Shown: in pieces, positions 13,892 through 14,229 of the stretch
How the letters are laid out: the number at the start of each line of letters is the position of its first letter
How positions within the stretch are numbered: position 1 is the first letter of the stretch
Assembly: GCA_030146385.1 (NCBI GenBank)
Contig: JASLBX010000142.1
Coordinates: forward strand, 1-14,229
Length of the DNA: 14,229 nt
Source of the DNA: Jiangellaceae bacterium
Lineage (GTDB): Bacteria; Actinomycetota; Actinomycetes; Jiangellales; Jiangellaceae
Direction of reading: 5' to 3'
Notes under the pieces: generated by a model
Told to the model about the DNA's origin: nothing
The model's input: the letters and a program-made list of their open reading frames with translations, nothing else
Database searches by the model: none
Translations under genes and position numbers: made by a program

Positions 13892-14229
13892 TTCACTGCC
13901 TCTGCTTCTTGTTCTTTCACTTCAGCTGGGTGTCCGGTGAGTGCCAGGAAGACGTCATCCAAATCGGGCGTGTGCACGGTGAGCTCCGCGACCTCGATCG
14001 ACTCGTCGTCCAGCCGGTCCAGCAGCGACTTCAGCGATCGAAGGCTGCCGTCGCTTGGCACCTGCAATGTCAGGGCTTCGTCGTCCCGTACGGCGTCGCC
14101 GACTAGTTGCTGCGCGGAGTCGAGCCCGCGAGCGTCGGCGAACCGAAGCAGGACGTGCCCGCCCGGGACGAGCCGCTTGAGCTCCTCCGGGGGCCCCTCG
14201 GCCACGATGTTTCCGTGGTCGAGCAGCGC
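13888..14229 (-). CDS. ABC transporter ATP-binding protein, DrrA-like, C-terminal fragment
   Basis: Only the last 113 codons are in the window; the Walker A, signature and Walker B motifs lie beyond the right edge. The visible part opens ALLDHGNIVAEGPPEELKRL, the segment after the H-loop of drug-export ATPases (usually LDHGRIVAEGTPxELK). A small alpha/beta C-terminal domain follows and ends TVHTPDLDDVFLALTGH, the hallmark tail of DrrA-type subunits. A short acidic Glu/Lys tail closes it. The TGA overlaps the permease ATG, so the two are coupled as an ATPase-permease pair. The function is energising export; the substrate is unknown. The assignment is firm despite truncation because both landmarks are in the expected order and spacing. 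Confidence 0.9.
   Translation of the reverse strand, partial: ALLDHGNIVAEGPPEELKRLVPGGHVLLRFADARGLDSAQQLVGDAVRDDEALTLQVPSDGSLRSLKSLLDRLDDESIEVAELTVHTPDLDDVFLALTGHPAEVKEQEAEAVK

Overview
The window reads as chromosomal DNA from a high-GC Gram-positive bacterium of the actinomycete type. Codon third positions are strongly G/C, GTG starts are common, several genes are joined by ATGA/GTGA overlaps, and the families present (actinobacterial CopC/CopD, an AfsR/SARP-type BTAD regulator, a DrrAB-like exporter, a TetR regulator beginning with a PRLW motif) are typical of that group. The genus cannot be fixed from the sequence. I see no rRNA, tRNA, CRISPR array, insertion sequence or phage gene.

Left block (1-1560, minus strand). 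A CopC-like copper-binding protein overlaps the start of a CopD-like membrane protein that runs off the left edge. A TetR-family regulator lies upstream of them on the same strand. A divergent promoter region (1561-1636) with an inverted repeat separates it from a plus-strand run of four closely spaced genes (1637-4627): a small single-pass membrane protein, a four-helix membrane protein (DUF2269-like), a histidine phosphatase and a tandem-domain SagB/ThcOx-type flavin oxidoreductase. A strong hairpin (4624-4660) sits where this run meets the next, convergent block.

Middle block (4657-9641, minus strand). Reading in the direction of transcription: a short-chain dehydrogenase with a C-terminal hydrophobic tail, a small membrane protein whose 3' end appears frame-shifted, an alpha/beta hydrolase, a 471-residue protein I do not recognise, and a metal-dependent amidohydrolase. 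The genes overlap or are a few bases apart, except around the membrane protein, so they are probably one operon. The mix suggests modification and hydrolysis of a small molecule, but no substrate can be named. Upstream of it lies what looks like the 3' remnant of a DUF2231-type membrane protein.

Right block (9937-14229). A 1047-residue BTAD/NB-ARC/TPR regulator is probably translated from a leaderless or near-leaderless GTG. It converges with, and overlaps by 14 bases, an ABC-2 permease whose ATPase partner runs off the right edge. The regulator is divergent from the middle operon, and either the operon or the transporter could be its target.

The items most worth a second look are the unrecognised 471-residue protein and its operon, the frame break in the membrane protein, the SagB-like enzyme with no RiPP partners nearby, and the DUF2231-like remnant.
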